Source: Bradyrhizobium elkanii USDA 76
GTDB lineage: Bacteria > Pseudomonadota > Alphaproteobacteria > Rhizobiales > Xanthobacteraceae
Reading direction: 5' to 3'
Length of the DNA: 64,000 nucleotides
Assembly (NCBI RefSeq): GCF_023278185.1
Contig: NZ_CP066356.1
Coordinates: 2,038,001-2,102,000, forward strand
A program made the position numbers and the translations under genes. This document shows positions 8,472-17,925 of the stretch, piece after piece. The stretch's first letter is position 1. Every line of letters begins with the position of its first letter. The notes under the pieces were generated by a model. It had not been told where the DNA came from. It saw only the letters and a list, made by a program, of their open reading frames with translations, and did not search any database.

Positions 8472-9050
8472 TCAGGCGTCGCCAATCACGGCATCGATGA
8501 ATGTGGTGGCCGATTCCCTCAACTGCTTGCGGCTGTATCCGGCGCGTTCCATCACGGCGAGCCCGCGCGTGAACGTCACGATGACGCGCGCCAGCCGATT
8601 TGCATCGGCCGGGCTGCGCCTGTTCGGGGCCGCGCTGATGGCCTTGCCGACCAGCTGCTCGAGGCGGGTGAGCACGTCCTGCACGCGCTGACGCACATCC
8701 GCGCTCGAAATGGCGGCGTCCAGCGCGGTGCGCGTCGTCAGGCAGCCCCGCTGCGGCGTGCCGTCCGTCATGTTGACGATGATCATCTCAAAGAAGCTCC
8801 TCAGCCTCGCCGAGGTGTCGCCATGCGCGAGCGCGCTGCCGGCCGCGTCCAGGAATTGCGCGGCATACTGATCGAAGGCGCGCAGGAAGATCGCTTCCTT
8901 GTCGCCATAGGCGTTGTAGAGGCTGCCGCGCTGGACGCCGGTCGCGGCCGCGAGGTCCTGCATGGTCGCATCGTGCAGGCCCTTGCGCCAGAACACGTCG
9001 AGCGCGGTTGCGATCATCTCGTCCTCGTCGAACTGACGCACGCCCACCAT
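8472..9050 (-). CDS. TetR/AcrR family transcriptional regulator
   Basis: The 192-residue protein begins with FDEDEMIATALDVFWRKG then TMQDLAAATGVQRGSLYNAY and GDKEAIF, a TetR helix-turn-helix, and continues with a C-terminal domain containing QRGCLTTRTALD, as in the family typified by AcrR-like regulators of small oxidoreductases. GGAG lies 8 bases before the ATG. It is divergent from a YdhR-like monooxygenase gene across an 80-bp gap dominated by a 42-bp palindrome, its probable operator, so it likely represses both itself and that gene. Confidence 0.88.
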   Translation of the reverse strand: MVGVRQFDEDEMIATALDVFWRKGLHDATMQDLAAATGVQRGSLYNAYGDKEAIFLRAFDQYAAQFLDAAGSALAHGDTSARLRSFFEMIIVNMTDGTPQRGCLTTRTALDAAISSADVRQRVQDVLTRLEQLVGKAISAAPNRRSPADANRLARVIVTFTRGLAVMERAGYSRKQLRESATTFIDAVIGDA

Positions 9051-9070
9051 TCGATCTACTCCATCGGATC

Positions 9071-9112
9071 ATTCTTGACACAATCGTCAATATTGACAAT
9101 CATGTCAAGAAT
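9071..9112. promoter_or_regulatory. 42-bp palindromic operator between divergent TetR and YdhR-like genes
   Basis: The outer arms ATTCTTGACA (9071-9080) and TGTCAAGAAT (9103-9112) are perfect, and the core GTCAATATTGAC (9086-9097) shares the same centre; 18 of 21 pairs are symmetric overall. The site includes TTGACA on both strands, so a bound repressor would cover both promoters. The length would fit two TetR dimers. Confidence 0.75.
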
Positions 9113-9130
9113 GAACCCGAGGAGATCCGG

Positions 9131-9445
9131 ATGATTACCGCCGTCACGACGTTCAAGCTGCCGAAGCCGATCACGCGCGAGGAAGCCCGCAGCATCTTCC
9201 TGAGCACCGCGCCGATCTATCGCGGCATTGAGGGGCTGTTCCGAAAAACCTATGTGCTGTCCGAGGACGGGCTGACGGCCGGCGGCATCTATTTCTGGAG
9301 CTCGAGGGTGGAGGCGGAAGCGCTGTACACCGATGCGTGGCGCGCCCGCGCCCGGGAGAAATATGGCGCCGATCCGATCGTGACCTATTTCGAGAGTCCC
9401 GTGGTGGTCGACAACCTTGCCCAGCAGATTGTCGCCGACGATTAG
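9131..9445 (+). CDS. YdhR-like putative monooxygenase
   Basis: This protein of 104 residues has the dimeric ferredoxin-like fold of the YdhR family: MITAVTTFKLPKPITREEAR, then YRGIEGLFRKTYVLSEDG, then GGIYFWSSRVEAEALY. Such proteins are small, cofactor-independent putative monooxygenases. ATG 9131 is chosen because GAGGAG lies nine bases upstream and the homology starts there; the open frame extends upstream through the operator, where it would be meaningless. It is divergent from a TetR regulator that likely controls it. Confidence 0.85.
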   Translation: MITAVTTFKLPKPITREEARSIFLSTAPIYRGIEGLFRKTYVLSEDGLTAGGIYFWSSRVEAEALYTDAWRARAREKYGADPIVTYFESPVVVDNLAQQIVADD

Positions 9446-9472
9446 CAACGATGCAGTGGTGGCGGATGCGCA

Positions 9473-10675
9473 TTACAGCGCATTGAGCGCCTTGCGCGAC
9501 GGAGCGAGCGGCAGCCATTCCGGAATCTGCCGCCTGGCGAGCCAGTACGGCCGCCAGATCGCGCGCCAGGTCGGCCGGTCGAGAGGCGCGGTGCCCCACC
9601 TGCGTTGCTCGATCTCCATCCGCAACAGGTCGTGGCTATGCAGCCATTGGCGCGCTGCCCACCAGACCTCGCGCGGCATCTCGGCGTTCCGGATACCGGT
9701 GAGCTCGGCGATACCAGGCAAAGGACCCTCAAAACGCGCCGCAACTCTCAGAGTGGCGACCCGTTGCCCGCTCCGCCTGACGCTCCACAGCCGCGAGCGA
9801 TTGTGGGCGAGGTTGGGACCGTAGGTGCGCAGGCAATTCTGCATCGCTTCCGCCTCCTCCGAGATATCCGTGGTCGAGTTCAGCGGGATGAAGTCGTAAC
9901 CGTCAGCGCGGCCCGGCTGCAGCCACATATCCGCGATCTTCTCCGAGCCGAGGCTGACATGCAGCGCGATCATCGTGCTCCACGCATCGGCGGCCGCGAG
10001 CGCCGAGCCGATCCGCATGCTCGGCGTCCACCTCCGGTCGATCAGCGCATGTCCCAGCGTCGCCGGCTGCGTGGAGAACCACGCCCACAGGCCGACGAGC
10101 CGCAATCGCGCGGGATCGGTGCGCGGCGGCGCCCGGACCAGCTCGCGCGCGATCCAGACCGCCGCCGGTCCATGTGCGAGCTCGGCAACCGCCGCGACGG
10201 ATTTCAGCCAGATCGGCGCGAGCTTCGGTGACGGCGGCAGGTGGTTCGCGATCTGCCGGCGAAACAGCTCGTCATCGGGCAGTCCCGTGATCGGAGCGGT
10301 GAACGCTTCCGGCGGCAACCTTCGCAGCCACAGCGGAATGCCCGCCGCGGCCGCGGCGTCCGAGAGCGAGCGGCCGTCGATGACGCATGCGCGTGCGCGC
10401 GCTGAAGCGATCCCGGCTCGCGGGACCGCCAGCGCGAACAGCAGCGCAGGAAAGCTCGCGGCAAGGTCCGCAAGACGCGTGTGCCGCATGGCCAGCGCGC
10501 GGACCTTCCCCTGAACGTGCGGATGATACCTCCGCAGCTGACGTTCGAGCAGCACGGAGCGTGTGGCCTCCCGACGAGAGACCACCAGAAGCGTCGAGGT
10601 CATGACAAAAGTTCCGCAAGCGCGGAGCCGAAGGCGCGCGGCAGATTCGATTGCGTGTGGGTGTTGCGATTTCAC
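9473..10675 (-). CDS. Uncharacterised protein with a PcfJ-like segment
   Basis: The open frame encodes up to 400 residues; translation may start at Met25 (10603), since no clear ribosome site marks either. It is rich in Arg, Ala and Trp. The only familiar segment is EAEAMQNCLRTYGPNLAHNR followed by SRLWSVRRSGQRVATLRV, about residues 278-315, which resembles the core of PcfJ-like proteins (MHHCV...Y...G...IFSLR...G..VATLE). PcfJ-like proteins are found on mobile elements and phages, with no established activity. The C-terminus has several Trp-rich stretches. I cannot assign a function. It is transcribed alone. Confidence 0.65.
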   Translation of the reverse strand: MKSQHPHAIESAARLRLRACGTFVMTSTLLVVSRREATRSVLLERQLRRYHPHVQGKVRALAMRHTRLADLAASFPALLFALAVPRAGIASARARACVIDGRSLSDAAAAAGIPLWLRRLPPEAFTAPITGLPDDELFRRQIANHLPPSPKLAPIWLKSVAAVAELAHGPAAVWIARELVRAPPRTDPARLRLVGLWAWFSTQPATLGHALIDRRWTPSMRIGSALAAADAWSTMIALHVSLGSEKIADMWLQPGRADGYDFIPLNSTTDISEEAEAMQNCLRTYGPNLAHNRSRLWSVRRSGQRVATLRVAARFEGPLPGIAELTGIRNAEMPREVWWAARQWLHSHDLLRMEIEQRRWGTAPLDRPTWRAIWRPYWLARRQIPEWLPLAPSRKALNAL

Positions 10676-10852
10676 CCGGGATCCGATCCCGGGACGCGCG
10701 TCAAGTATCGCGCGGCGAACCCGGGAAGCGCACAGACCTGAACATCGTCGCCTCCTGCGTTGAAGTTACGGAGCGCTCCCATAGCCTATTTCCCGCCGCC
10801 AGGCAACGTGAAGCTGGGCATTGCATTTTAGCGATGTGGTGCGCGCGCGATG

Positions 10853-10889
10853 AGAGACCTCACTGCGGCATCGGCCGCCCAAGGTCTCT
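10853..10889. promoter_or_regulatory. Inverted repeat upstream of the aldo-keto reductase gene
   Basis: AGAGACCT (10853-10860) and AGGTCTCT (10882-10889) form a perfect 8-bp inverted repeat with a 21-base spacer, 67 bases before the start codon. It could be an operator or a leader hairpin. The rest of the 280-bp gap shows nothing recognisable. Confidence 0.35.
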
Positions 10890-10955
10890 TCACGATCCCG
10901 GTCAACGACGCTAGTCTGATCAGGGGCTAACAAGAAACGTAGGCGGGAGGCGACA

Positions 10956-12002
10956 ATGACCCAACAACAACCCTCCGATCGAGGCTCCCCGGCACTGCCA
11001 CGCCGCAGGCTCGGCTGCACCGGGCTCGATGTCTCCATTGTCGGCTTCGGCACCGCGCCGCTCGGCGACCTGTTCGCACGGCTCGACGACACTGCTGCGA
11101 TCGCAGCAGTGGAGCGGGCGTTTGCGCTGGGCGTCAACCTGCTGGATTCTTCGCCGCTCTACGGCCATGGCCTCGCCGAACACCGCAGCGGCACCGCGCT
11201 GCGCCGCGTGGCGCGCGACGACGTCGTCGTCTGCACCAAGGTCGGGCGCTGGATGGACCCGTTCCATGGCCGCGGCGACGGCTCCAATTTCGCCGGCGGC
11301 GCGCCGCATCGCGCGGTGTTCGACTATTCCTATGACGGCACCATGCGCTCGGTGGAGCAGTCGCTGCTGCGGCTCGGCACCGATCGCATCGACCTGCTTC
11401 TGATCCACGACGTCGACGTCTGGACCCACGGAGCTGACGCGATCGAGGCGCGGTTTCGCGAGGCGATGGAGGGCGCCTATGTCGCGCTCGACAAGTTGCG
11501 TTCCGAGCGCGTGGTCAGGGGCATCGGGATCGGCGTCAACGAGGCCGAGATGTGCGTGCGCTTCACCAAGGCCGGAACGTTCGACACCATGCTGCTTGCC
11601 GGCCGCTACTCGCTGCTCGAGCAACCCGCGCTCGCCGAATTCCTGCCGCTGGCGCAAGCCCAGGGCATCGGCATGATGCTCGGTGGCGTCTTCAACTCCG
11701 GCATCCTGGCGACCGGTGCGATTGCCGGCGCCAAGTACAATTACAAGGACGCGCCGCCCGACGTGATGCGGAAGGTGGCGGCGATCGATCGCGTCTGCCG
11801 CGCCCACAACGTGGCGCTGCCGACCGCCGCGCTGCACTTCGCGCTCGGCCATCCGGCGGTGGCAAGCCTCGTGCTCGGCGCGCAGACGCCGCAGGAGGTC
11901 GAGCGCAACGTCGCCGCGTTGTCGTCGCCCGTGCCTGCCGCGCTGTGGCGCGACCTGAAGGCAGAGGGGCTGCTCGACCAGCACGCGCCGGTGCCGGCAT
12001 GA
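10956..12002 (+). CDS. Aldo/keto reductase (D-threo-aldose / L-fucose dehydrogenase-like)
   Basis: The 348-residue protein has the aldo-keto reductase barrel with all catalytic residues: Asp64 and Tyr69 (LLDSSPLYGHG), Lys95 (VVCTKVGRW) and His151 (LLLIHDVDVW). The RRLGCTGLDVSIVGFGTAPLG start and SYDGTMRSVEQSLLRLG are typical of the branch that holds D-threo-aldose 1-dehydrogenase and pyridoxal dehydrogenase, which oxidise sugars or pyridoxal to lactones with NAD(P). GGGAGG precedes the ATG. Its stop overlaps the next gene's start (ATGA), and that gene is an amidohydrolase related to sugar lactonases, which supports a lactone-forming role. Confidence 0.88.
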   Translation: MTQQQPSDRGSPALPRRRLGCTGLDVSIVGFGTAPLGDLFARLDDTAAIAAVERAFALGVNLLDSSPLYGHGLAEHRSGTALRRVARDDVVVCTKVGRWMDPFHGRGDGSNFAGGAPHRAVFDYSYDGTMRSVEQSLLRLGTDRIDLLLIHDVDVWTHGADAIEARFREAMEGAYVALDKLRSERVVRGIGIGVNEAEMCVRFTKAGTFDTMLLAGRYSLLEQPALAEFLPLAQAQGIGMMLGGVFNSGILATGAIAGAKYNYKDAPPDVMRKVAAIDRVCRAHNVALPTAALHFALGHPAVASLVLGAQTPQEVERNVAALSSPVPAALWRDLKAEGLLDQHAPVPA

Positions 12003-12853
12003 TTCGGATCGACGCCCATCACCATGTCTGGACCCTGGCGCGCGCCGATTACGGTTGGCTGACGCCCGAACGCGGGCCGATCTACCGCGACTTCGGCCTG
12101 GCCGATCTGGCGCCGCATCTCGCCGCGGCCGGGATCGAAGGCACCATCCTGGTGCAGGCCGCACCGACCGAAGCGGAGACCGCATTTCTGCTTGATATCG
12201 CAAAAGGCGCCGAGCAGGTGCGCGGCGTGGTCGGCTGGATCGACTTCGATGCCGCCGACGCCGCGGCGCGGATCGATGCGATCGCCGGGCGCGAACTCCT
12301 GGTCGGTCTGCGGCCGATGGTGCAGGACATCGCCGATGACGACTGGCTGCTGCGCCCCGAACTGGCGGCGCCGCTCGAGGCCATGGCGCGGCATGACCTC
12401 GTCTTCGACGCGCTGGTGCTGCCGCGCCATCTGCAGCGGCTCATTCAGGTGGTCGATCGCCATCCGGACCTGCAATTCGTGCTCGACCATTTCGGCAAGC
12501 CGCACCTTGCGACCGGCGACATCGCGACCTGGAAGGACGACATCGCAAGCCTCGCCACACGATCCAACGTCGTCTGCAAACTCTCGGGCCTTGCGACCGA
12601 GGCGGCGCCGAACTGGCAGGTTGCCGATCTCAGCGAGGCCGTGGATCATGCACTGGCATGTTTCGGGCCGCAGCGGATGCTGTGGGGCAGCGACTGGCCC
12701 GTCGTCAATCTCGCCGGCGGCTATGGGCACTGGTTCGCGGCGGCGGAGACCTTGCTGGCTGATTTGTCAAGTGACGCGAGGGCTGCGATTTTCGGCGGCA
12801 ATGCGGCGCGCATCTATTTGTCAAGCTGCGGACGGCCAACATCCCGGAAATAG
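11999..12853 (+). CDS. Amidohydrolase family protein (L-fuconolactonase-like)
   Basis: The 284-residue TIM-barrel protein starts at the ATG overlapping the upstream stop codon. MIRIDAHHHVW supplies the first metal-site histidines, and FVLDHFGKPHL, NVVCKLSGL and MLWGSDWPVVNL are standard landmarks of the amidohydrolase-2 (2-pyrone-4,6-dicarboxylate lactonase / L-fuconolactonase) group. It probably hydrolyses the lactone made by the coupled aldo-keto reductase. The true substrate is not evident. A longer in-frame opening exists upstream inside the previous gene but is only the other frame of that gene. Confidence 0.88.
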   Translation: MIRIDAHHHVWTLARADYGWLTPERGPIYRDFGLADLAPHLAAAGIEGTILVQAAPTEAETAFLLDIAKGAEQVRGVVGWIDFDAADAAARIDAIAGRELLVGLRPMVQDIADDDWLLRPELAAPLEAMARHDLVFDALVLPRHLQRLIQVVDRHPDLQFVLDHFGKPHLATGDIATWKDDIASLATRSNVVCKLSGLATEAAPNWQVADLSEAVDHALACFGPQRMLWGSDWPVVNLAGGYGHWFAAAETLLADLSSDARAAIFGGNAARIYLSSCGRPTSRK

Positions 12854-12968
12854 ATTGCGAGTCGCGCCCAATTTGATCCACAGCGCGCCTTGATGAATCA
12901 ATCCGGGATGGTTCATAAGCGGCGTCCGCGCCATCGGTGATCCGGCGGCGCAATGGAATTTTAGAGAG

Positions 12969-15308
12969 ATGAGCGTGGCAAAGATTCATCATCAGATTGC
13001 GCAGGAGCTGGGGGTTCGCGACGAACAGGTCGAGGCGGCGGTGACGCTGCTCGATGGCGGCGCCACGGTGCCGTTCATCGCGCGATACCGCAAGGAGCTC
13101 ACCGGCGCGCTTGATGACGCCCAGCTGCGCACGCTGGAAGAACGGCTGACGTATTTGCGCGAGCTCGAGGAGCGCCGCACCGCGGTGCTCAATTCGATCC
13201 GCGAGCAGGGCAAGCTCGACGCCGCGCTCGAGGCCCAGATCATGGCCGCCGACAGCAAGGGCCGGCTCGAGGACATCTATCTGCCGTACAAGCCGAAGCG
13301 TCGCACCAAGGCCGAGATCGCAAAGGAGGCCGGCCTCGAGCCGCTCGCCGATCAGCTTCTGACGCAGCCCGAAAACGATCCGAACGAGGCCGCGACGCCC
13401 TTCGTCAATGCCGAGAAGCAGGTCGCCGACGTCGCCGCGGCGCTTGACGGCGCGCGCGCGATCCTGGTCGAGCGCTTCGCCGAGGATGCCGACCTGATCG
13501 GCGCGCTGCGCGAGGAGATGTGGTCGAACGGCATCATGGCCTCGACCGTCCGCACCGGCAAGAAGACCGAAGGCGAGAAGTTCAAGGACTATTTCGATTT
13601 CTCCGAGCCGCTGCCGAAGCTGCCGTCGCATCGCATCCTGGCGCTGTTCCGCGGCGAGAAGGAAGAGATCCTGGACCTCGCGATCAAGCCGGAGGCGCAG
13701 GAGCCGGTCGTAGGCCAGCCCGGTCTCTACGAGCTCAAGATCATGAACCGCTTTGCGATCTCCAACCAGGGCCGCAAGGGCGACAAGTGGCTGACCGAGA
13801 CGGTGCGCTGGGCCTGGCGCACCAAGATCCAGATCCATCTCAATATCGATTTGCGGCTGCGGCTGTGGACCGCGGCCGAGACCGAGGCGGTGCGCGTGTT
13901 CGCCTCGAATCTGCGCGACCTCTTGCTCGCGGCGCCGGCCGGCGCGCGCGCCACCATGGGGCTCGATCCCGGCTATCGCACCGGCGTCAAGGTCGCGGTG
14001 ATCGATGCGACCGGCAAGGTGGTGGCGCACACGGCGATCTTCCCGCACGAGCCGCAGCGGCGCTGGGATGAGGCGCTCGCCGTTCTCGGCAAGCTCGCGA
14101 TCGAGCATGGCGTCGAGCTGATCGCGATCGGCAACGGCACCGCCTCGCGCGAGACCGACAAGCTCGCCGCCGAGCTCGTGAAGCGGCTGCCCGAGCGCAA
14201 GATGACCAAGATCGTGGTCTCTGAAGCCGGCGCATCGGTCTACTCGGCCTCGGCCTTCGCCTCGAACGAACTGCCCGACCTCGACGTCACCATTCGCGGC
14301 GCGGTCTCGATCGCCCGGCGCCTGCAGGATCCCCTGGCTGAGCTGGTCAAGATCGATCCGAAGGCGATCGGCGTCGGCCAGTACCAGCACGATCTCGGCG
14401 AGTCCAAGCTCGCCCGCTCGCTCGATGCCGTGGTGGAAGACTGCGTGAACGCGGTCGGCGTCGATGCCAATACCGCATCGGTGCCGCTGCTCGCGCGAGT
14501 GTCGGGCATCGGCCAGGGACTGGCGCAGAGCATCGTGCAGCACCGCGATGCCAACGGCCCGTTCAAGTCGCGCAAGGCGTTGAAGGAGGTGCCGCGGCTC
14601 GGGCCGAAGGCGTTCGAGCAGTGCGCCGGCTTCCTGCGCATCAGCAATGGCGAGGACCCGCTCGATTCGTCCGGCGTGCATCCGGAAGCCTATCCGGTGG
14701 TGCGCCGCATCCTCGAGGCGACCAAGAGCGACATCAAGGCGCTGATCGGCAATGCCGACGTGGTGCGGGGTCTCAAGCCGCAATCCTTCGTCGACGATAC
14801 GTTCGGATTGCCGACCGTCACCGACATTCTGCGCGAGCTGGAAAAGCCCGGCCGCGACCCGCGTCCGGCGTTCAAGGCGGCGGTGTTCAAGGAAGGCGTC
14901 GAAGAGGTCAAGGACCTCAAGAAGGGCATGATCCTCGAGGGCACCGTGACCAACGTCGCCGCCTTCGGTGCCTTTGTCGATATCGGCGTGCACCAGGATG
15001 GGCTGGTGCACATCTCGGCGATGTCGCGGAATTTCATCAAGGACCCGCGCGAGGTGGTGAAACCGGGCGATATCGTCAAGGTCAAGGTGCTGGACGTCGA
15101 GGTCGCGCGCAAGCGCATCGCGCTGACGCTGCGGCTTGACGACGAGATCGGGCCGAAGAAGGACAATGCGGCGCCGTCGCGCGATTTCTCGCGCGGCAAG
15201 ATGACGTCGTCAGCTCCGCGCCGTCCGCAGGAGCAGTCCGGCGGCAGCGCGCTCGCCGACGCACTGCGCCGCGCGGCCGAGAAGAGCGGACGCGGCAAGC
15301 CGACCTGA
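12969..15308 (+). CDS. tex: Tex family RNA-binding transcription accessory protein
   Basis: The 779-residue protein matches Tex throughout: the N-terminal helical region ([20 protein letters not shown]), the YqgF-like RNase H fold beginning [19 protein letters not shown] (about 335-460), helix-hairpin-helix segments ([17 protein letters not shown]), and a C-terminal S1 RNA-binding domain from [20 protein letters not shown] (about 650-720). The last 55 residues are a low-complexity Ser/Arg/Gly tail. Tex is a cytoplasmic nucleic-acid-binding factor affecting transcription and stress tolerance. It stands alone; AGAGAGATGAGCGTG gives a modest ribosome site. Confidence 0.96.
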   Translation: MSVAKIHHQIAQELGVRDEQVEAAVTLLDGGATVPFIARYRKELTGALDDAQLRTLEERLTYLRELEERRTAVLNSIREQGKLDAALEAQIMAADSKGRLEDIYLPYKPKRRTKAEIAKEAGLEPLADQLLTQPENDPNEAATPFVNAEKQVADVAAALDGARAILVERFAEDADLIGALREEMWSNGIMASTVRTGKKTEGEKFKDYFDFSEPLPKLPSHRILALFRGEKEEILDLAIKPEAQEPVVGQPGLYELKIMNRFAISNQGRKGDKWLTETVRWAWRTKIQIHLNIDLRLRLWTAAETEAVRVFASNLRDLLLAAPAGARATMGLDPGYRTGVKVAVIDATGKVVAHTAIFPHEPQRRWDEALAVLGKLAIEHGVELIAIGNGTASRETDKLAAELVKRLPERKMTKIVVSEAGASVYSASAFASNELPDLDVTIRGAVSIARRLQDPLAELVKIDPKAIGVGQYQHDLGESKLARSLDAVVEDCVNAVGVDANTASVPLLARVSGIGQGLAQSIVQHRDANGPFKSRKALKEVPRLGPKAFEQCAGFLRISNGEDPLDSSGVHPEAYPVVRRILEATKSDIKALIGNADVVRGLKPQSFVDDTFGLPTVTDILRELEKPGRDPRPAFKAAVFKEGVEEVKDLKKGMILEGTVTNVAAFGAFVDIGVHQDGLVHISAMSRNFIKDPREVVKPGDIVKVKVLDVEVARKRIALTLRLDDEIGPKKDNAAPSRDFSRGKMTSSAPRRPQEQSGGSALADALRRAAEKSGRGKPT

Positions 15309-15319
15309 GCCGCGGAGGA

Positions 15320-15344
15320 GGGCGGCAAGCCGAGTTCGCCGCCC
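15320..15344 (+). terminator. Possible terminator hairpin after tex
   Basis: GGGCGGC (15320-15326) pairs with GCCGCCC (15338-15344) around an 11-base loop, starting 11 bases after the tex stop. Only a short mixed T stretch follows, so intrinsic termination is plausible but weak. Confidence 0.35.
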
Positions 15345-15406
15345 TGTTCGAAATCGGCCACCTGACGCTTCTGGCTGAGTTGCCTAAGCTGTCCCCGTCA
15401 TCCTGA

Positions 15407-16343
15407 GAGTCTGACTCAAAACAAGTCATTGAGATCTCATGCTCTGGCCAATCGGCGGGAGAGCAGGCGGATGCTTGCAATGAGAACCCAAGCCTCCGCG
15501 CTGGCGATGGTTGCCTCGAAGTCTTTGGCAAGTCGTCGATTGCGGCCGAACCAGGCAAAGGTACGCTCGACGACCCAACGTCGAGGCTCGGCCTTGAACG
15601 TTCCAACGCTCTGCGAGCGGGTGACGATTTCAATCGTCCATTGGCCCAAATCAGCGATGGCATCGAGCAGCTTAGGGCCACGGTAGACGCGATCGGCGAA
15701 GATGTGGCGCAGGTTGGGGAACAGGCGGCCGATGAGCCGCAACAGCGGGACTGCACCGTGATTGTCTTGAAGGTTGGCGGGATGCACCTGCACAGCCAGC
15801 AAGGAGCCCTCGGTGTCGGTGACGATATGACGCTTGCGTCCCTTGACCCGCTTGGCCATGTCAAACCCGCTTGGACCGCCATTTTCCGCGGTCTTCACGC
15901 TCTGGCTGTCGATGATCCCAGCCGTTGGAGTGGGGTTGCGTCCTTGCCGTTCGCGCATGCGTCGGACCAGGGCATCATTGACCCTGCGCCACAATCCAGA
16001 ACCGCGCCATTTGTAAAAATAGTACTGAACCGTCGAGCATGGTGGGAAGTCCTTTGGCAGCGCGCGCCATTGGCAGCCGCTGGCTCCAATGTAGAGAATT
16101 GCATTCATGATCACGCGCAGGCTGATCTCGCGCGGACGGCCGCGCCGGCATTGCGCAGGCATCAACGGCTCGATCAGTTCCCACTCCGCATCCGTCATGT
16201 CGCTTGCATAACGAAGTCCGTCGCGTCGATATTGTTGTCGGGTGATTTCGGTCCAACACATGTTGTGCTCCCTCGAGTCTTCGCAAACACGAAGGAATCA
16301 CAACGGGCTGAAATCACTCAACTTTCTTTTTAAAGCAGGCTCT
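15407..16343 (-). mobile_element. IS5-family insertion sequence
   Basis: The element is about 937 bp. Its ends are imperfect inverted repeats: GAGTCTGACTCAAAAC on the left and, read inward from the right, GAGCCTGCTTTAAAAA, with 11 of the first 16 positions identical. TGA flanks both sides (15404-15406 and 16344-16346), consistent with the TNA target duplications of the IS1031-like branch of IS5. One intact transposase gene fills it. It has landed inside a palindromic repeat. Confidence 0.85.
15437..16261 (-). CDS. IS5-family transposase
   Basis: The 274-residue protein has the DUF4096 N-terminal domain (DMTDAEWELIEPLMPAQCRR, then RVIMNAILYIGASGCQWRAL) and a DDE transposase domain: first Asp in GIIDSQSVKT, second in HIFADRVYRGPKLLD, and the Glu in RRWVVERTFAWFGRNRRL. 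The frame is intact, so the element may still be active. The start MCWTEITRQQY lies 82 bases from the right end of the element. Confidence 0.93.
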   Translation of the reverse strand: MCWTEITRQQYRRDGLRYASDMTDAEWELIEPLMPAQCRRGRPREISLRVIMNAILYIGASGCQWRALPKDFPPCSTVQYYFYKWRGSGLWRRVNDALVRRMRERQGRNPTPTAGIIDSQSVKTAENGGPSGFDMAKRVKGRKRHIVTDTEGSLLAVQVHPANLQDNHGAVPLLRLIGRLFPNLRHIFADRVYRGPKLLDAIADLGQWTIEIVTRSQSVGTFKAEPRRWVVERTFAWFGRNRRLAKDFEATIASAEAWVLIASIRLLSRRLARA

Positions 16344-16461
16344 TGAGGTGCGAGCTCTTGCGAGCCTCGAAGGATGCACGGCCCCATCTCTGGCCGATTC
16401 ATCCTTCGAGGCCCGCTCCGCGGGCACCTCAGGATGACGGGGCCGAAGGGGGCCGTCCTGG

Positions 16462-17925
16462 CTACAGCATTCCGGCGGCGAACCTCGCCAGCGCATCCGC
16501 GACGCCCTTGCCGTAGGCCGGGTCGGCCTTGCTGCAATTCGCAACATGCCGTTCCTGGATGTGCTTCGACGCCTGGCCGACTTGACGGGCGGTGTTGTCG
16601 AACAGGGCCTGCTTTTGGGTGGCATTCATCTTGCGGAACAGGTCGCCCGGCTGCTGCCAGTGGTCGTCATCCAGGCGATGATCCCAATGCGCGGCTGCGC
16701 CTGACAATTCGAGTGGCGGCTCGTTCAGGTGCGGCTGGTCGGTCCACTCGCCATGGCTGTTCGGCCAGTAGGTCAGCGTGGCGCCCAGATTGCCGTCGGT
16801 GCGCATCGCGCCGTCGCGATGATAGCTGTGGAACGGGCATTTCGGCGCGTTGACCGGGATCTGGTGGTGGTTGACGCCGAGCCGGTAGCGCTGGGCGTCG
16901 CCATAGGAGAACAGGCGGGCTTGCAGCATCTTGTCCGGCGAATAGCCGATGCCGGGCACGACATTCGCCGGCGTGAACGCCGCCTGCTCGACCTCGGCGA
17001 AGAAGTTCTCCGGATTGCGATTCAGCTCGAAATAGCCGACCTCGATCAGCGGATAATCCGCCTTCGGCCACACCTTGGTCAGATCGAACGGATTGAACGG
17101 GAATGCCTTGGCCTGTGCATCCGTCATCACCTGGATGAACAGCGTCCAGCGCGGGAAGTCGCCGCGCTCGATGCTGTTGAACAAATCGCGCTGGTGGCTC
17201 TCGCGGTCCTTGCCGACCAGCGCCTCGGCCTCGGCATCGGTCAGGTTCTGGACGCCCTGCCGGGTGCGGAAATGGAATTTCACCCAGACGCGCTCGTTCT
17301 CGGCATTGATCATGCTGTAGGTGTGGCTGCCGAAGCCGTGCTGGTGACGGAAGCTTTTCGGGATGCCGCGCTCGCTCATGACGATGGTGACCTGGTGCAG
17401 CGCTTCCGGCAGCAGCGTCCAGAAATCCCAGTTCATGTCGGGGTCGCGCACCCCCGTGCGCGGATGCCGCTTGATGGCGTGGTTGAGGTCGATGAAGCGC
17501 AAGGGGTCGCGGAAGAAGAACACCGGGGTGTTGTTGCCGACCACGTCCCAATTGCCTTCATCGGTGTAGAATTTCAGCGCGAAGCCGCGGATGTCGCGCT
17601 CGGCGTCCGCCGCGCCGCGCTCGCCGGCGACCGTCGAGAACCGCGCGAACATCGGCGTCTGCTTGCCGATCTCAGAGAAGATGCTGGCCTTGGTGTAACG
17701 CGTGACGTCGCGGGTGACGGTGAAGGTGCCGTGCGCGCCGGCGCCCTTGGCGTGCATCCGCCGCTCCGGAATCACCTCGCGGTGAAAGTGCGCCAGCTTC
17801 TCGATCAGCCAGACATCCTGCAGCAGTGCGGGCCCGCGCGGCCCTGCCGTCAGGATGTTCACATTGTCGGCAACGGGGGTGCCGGAGGCGTGGGTCAGAA
17901 AAGGTCTTTTGGTCTCGTCGTTCAT
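16462..17925 (-). CDS. katA: Catalase (monofunctional, heme)
   Basis: The 487-residue protein is a clade-3-size catalase. The distal histidine is in [12 protein letters not shown], the Asn in [14 protein letters not shown], and the proximal heme-ligand tyrosine in [34 protein letters not shown] is a family landmark. It dismutates hydrogen peroxide in the cytoplasm. ATG 17925 is preferred to the upstream in-frame ATG (17952) because AAGGAGC lies at the right distance. The IS-split palindrome follows the stop. The upstream region is shared divergently with a small secreted-protein gene; I saw no convincing OxyR site. Confidence 0.95.
   Translation of the reverse strand: MNDETKRPFLTHASGTPVADNVNILTAGPRGPALLQDVWLIEKLAHFHREVIPERRMHAKGAGAHGTFTVTRDVTRYTKASIFSEIGKQTPMFARFSTVAGERGAADAERDIRGFALKFYTDEGNWDVVGNNTPVFFFRDPLRFIDLNHAIKRHPRTGVRDPDMNWDFWTLLPEALHQVTIVMSERGIPKSFRHQHGFGSHTYSMINAENERVWVKFHFRTRQGVQNLTDAEAEALVGKDRESHQRDLFNSIERGDFPRWTLFIQVMTDAQAKAFPFNPFDLTKVWPKADYPLIEVGYFELNRNPENFFAEVEQAAFTPANVVPGIGYSPDKMLQARLFSYGDAQRYRLGVNHHQIPVNAPKCPFHSYHRDGAMRTDGNLGATLTYWPNSHGEWTDQPHLNEPPLELSGAAAHWDHRLDDDHWQQPGDLFRKMNATQKQALFDNTARQVGQASKHIQERHVANCSKADPAYGKGVADALARFAAGML

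Larger units (their letters stand above)
15393..16442. repeat. Palindromic intergenic repeat split by an IS5-family insertion
   Basis: If 15407-16343 is removed, the left arm reads CCCCGTCATCCTGAGGTGC and later GCCTCGAAGGATG. The right arm (16400-16442) is its reverse complement: CATCCTTCGAGGC ... GCACCTCAGGATGACGGGG. Together they make a hairpin element of about 110 bp of a type common between Bradyrhizobium genes. TGA is present on both sides of the insertion, the likely target duplication. The element lies just downstream of katA and may terminate it. Confidence 0.8.

Noticed and set aside
12705..15011. Minus-strand open frame of about 770 codons opposite tex
   Set aside because: It is antisense to a full-length Tex with all domains; the translation is His/Asp/Arg-rich and featureless.
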